Origin: Peromyscus leucopus
Taxonomy: Eukaryota > Chordata > Mammalia > Rodentia > Cricetidae
Direction of reading: 5' to 3'
Assembly (NCBI RefSeq): GCF_004664715.2
Contig: NC_051068.1
Span: forward strand, 12,694,298 to 12,758,297
Length of the DNA: 64,000 nt
This document shows, piece after piece, positions 63,045-64,000 of this stretch (the stretch's first letter is position 1; each line of letters begins with the position of its first letter). The notes beneath the pieces were generated by a model that was given only the letters and a program-made list of their open reading frames with translations, was not told the origin of the DNA and ran no database searches. Made by a program: the position numbers and the translations under genes.

Positions 63045-63430
63045 GATGGAAGTGTATGCACTGCTCTGGGAAAGGGGTCTTCAGTAGTGAAATGGTTAAA
63101 GCGCAGCCGCGGGCGGGCTGCATCTGGAGGGAGTATTTATGCTGGGAGACAGGAAGTGTGAAGTCAATGACTTGTGCTGGCAGGAAGGGGGCCCAGAAGG
63201 AGGGGGAAGGAGCAGGATGCCAGAGGGAAGCATCTTGGTTTTTCTCCGCCTGGAAGGCTTTCTTTCATGTCGGAAGCAAGATATCGGCCAGAAAACTTCT
63301 CCCATTGCTCCAGAAAAGCTCAAACTGAGCCGAGCGCGGAGTGAAGCCGAAGATGAGAGGCACAGGCACTGTGCCCAGAACACAGTCCGAACCTTAACAT
63401 TTGAATGGAGCGACACAAAAGTGGGAGCCG
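63045..63430. other. GC/CpG-richer unique block
   Basis: Relatively CpG-rich for this window ('aaagcgcagccgcgggcggg', 'gagccgagcgcggagtgaag'), with a TATA-like 'agtatttatgctgg' at about 63,131. The plus frame 63,139-63,558 (139 codons) has no known domain and ends within a MIR. It could be a small promoter, enhancer or exon, or simply single-copy DNA. Confidence 0.35.
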
Positions 63431-63479
63431 GGCTGCCCAGACATCTAGAAACCCAGTTGGTAAAGTCTCCTTACATAAT

Positions 63480-63668
63480 GATGACAAAAATACTTAACAT
63501 TTATTTAACATTTTTACCCAAGAGTGGCATGCGAAATTATAGCCATTATCTCGTATAATTCTCAAGAACCATGTGAGGACAGTCTCAGCTTCACAAACTA
63601 GTCCTCTTTTTACAAACACACACATGGACTTTGAAGGCTAAATAGTTTGCCAAAGTAGAAACTTAAAT
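63480..63668 (+). mobile_element. MIR SINE
   Basis: 'atacttaacatttatttaac', 'attatctcgtataattctca', 'gaaccatgtgaggacagtct' and 'gctaaatagtttgccaaagt' follow MIR order. Confidence 0.6.
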
Positions 63669-64000
63669 AGTTTTCTCGTGCCAAAGTGCAATTTCAAAAA
63701 AGTTTAAAATGTAATATTTCTTAAATTGTACAGTAAATGACTTAAAACAAGTTTTCAAAAATAATAATTTTTAGTCAGCATTGTTAATTGATATATTTCT
63801 ATCAAGACAGATCAATCGCATCACAATTCTAAGTATCATATTGATACAAAGGTTTCCAACATTACACATTTGACAAGCATATATATATATATAATTTACT
63901 ACTGTATGTGTTATGAACCACGTAAAGGGAATGGGAAGAAGGAAACTTTACTTCTTGCCTGCTTGTCTTCACTCTCTCTATCCTATTGCTGTGGCAGGTA
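63669..64000. other. AT-rich right edge
   Basis: AT-rich, with a short (TA)n at 63,881-63,892. The last 60 bases ('gaagaaggaaactttacttc', 'ttgcctgcttgtcttcactc') resemble the middle of the repeat at 35,938 and may be the start of another copy cut by the window edge. Confidence 0.35.

Overview
The window is mammalian nuclear DNA from a muroid rodent. It is dense in B1, B2/B3 and B4 SINEs, rodent-type L1 fragments, MaLR-type and ERVK-type LTRs, and long CA, GA, TTC and CCTT microsatellites. The young B1 copies share a 3' half reading 'gaaaggcgcaaagctacacagagaaa', which points to a cricetid (hamster, vole or deer-mouse group) rather than Mus or Rattus. I infer this from memory of B1 subfamilies and did not search. 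I see no multi-exon gene, rRNA, functional tRNA, operon, CRISPR array or prokaryotic system. The window looks intergenic or deep-intronic. Repeat family names are recognised by eye and need RepeatMasker/Dfam confirmation.

Layout. 1-9.8 kb: mostly unique DNA, then a cluster of MaLR-like LTRs, B1/B2 SINEs and an antisense L1 3' UTR split by an LTR. 9.8-20 kb: three further antisense L1 3' ends (10.7-12.0, 14.4-15.5 and 17.9-19.5 kb), the first carrying one LTR and abutted by a second, the last containing a GC-rich ~210-bp tandem repeat. 20-22.6 kb: a SINE-rich strip. 22,640-31,732: a nearly complete, long-dead class II (ERVK-like) endogenous retrovirus on the minus strand. It has paired ~290-bp LTRs, a 6-bp target duplication with one mismatch, a polypurine tract, and recognisable gag zinc-knuckle, protease, reverse transcriptase, RNase H and integrase remnants, broken by stops, active-site changes and five later insertions. 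32-48 kb: solo LTRs, SINEs, a MaLR LTR carrying a 15-20-bp minisatellite, and an ancient L2 (45.3-46.7 kb). 48,961-52,462: a complete non-coding MaLR-type element (LTR, internal region, LTR) on the minus strand. Its 3' LTR is split by a 5'-end-only L1 fragment bounded by an 8-bp direct repeat. 52-64 kb: LTRs, SINEs, an antisense L1 ORF2 relic, unique stretches, a small GC/CpG-richer block at 63.05-63.42 kb and a MIR.

The window has no working gene set. Its content is a layered insertion history: MIR/L2, then old L1, MaLR and ERV copies, then LTR insertions into those, then young B1/B2 SINEs with intact target duplications, then microsatellite growth seeded in SINE tails and heads. The best candidates for a second look are the ERV, the L1 5' fragment with direct repeats, the minisatellite inside the MaLR LTR, and the CpG-richer block near the right edge.
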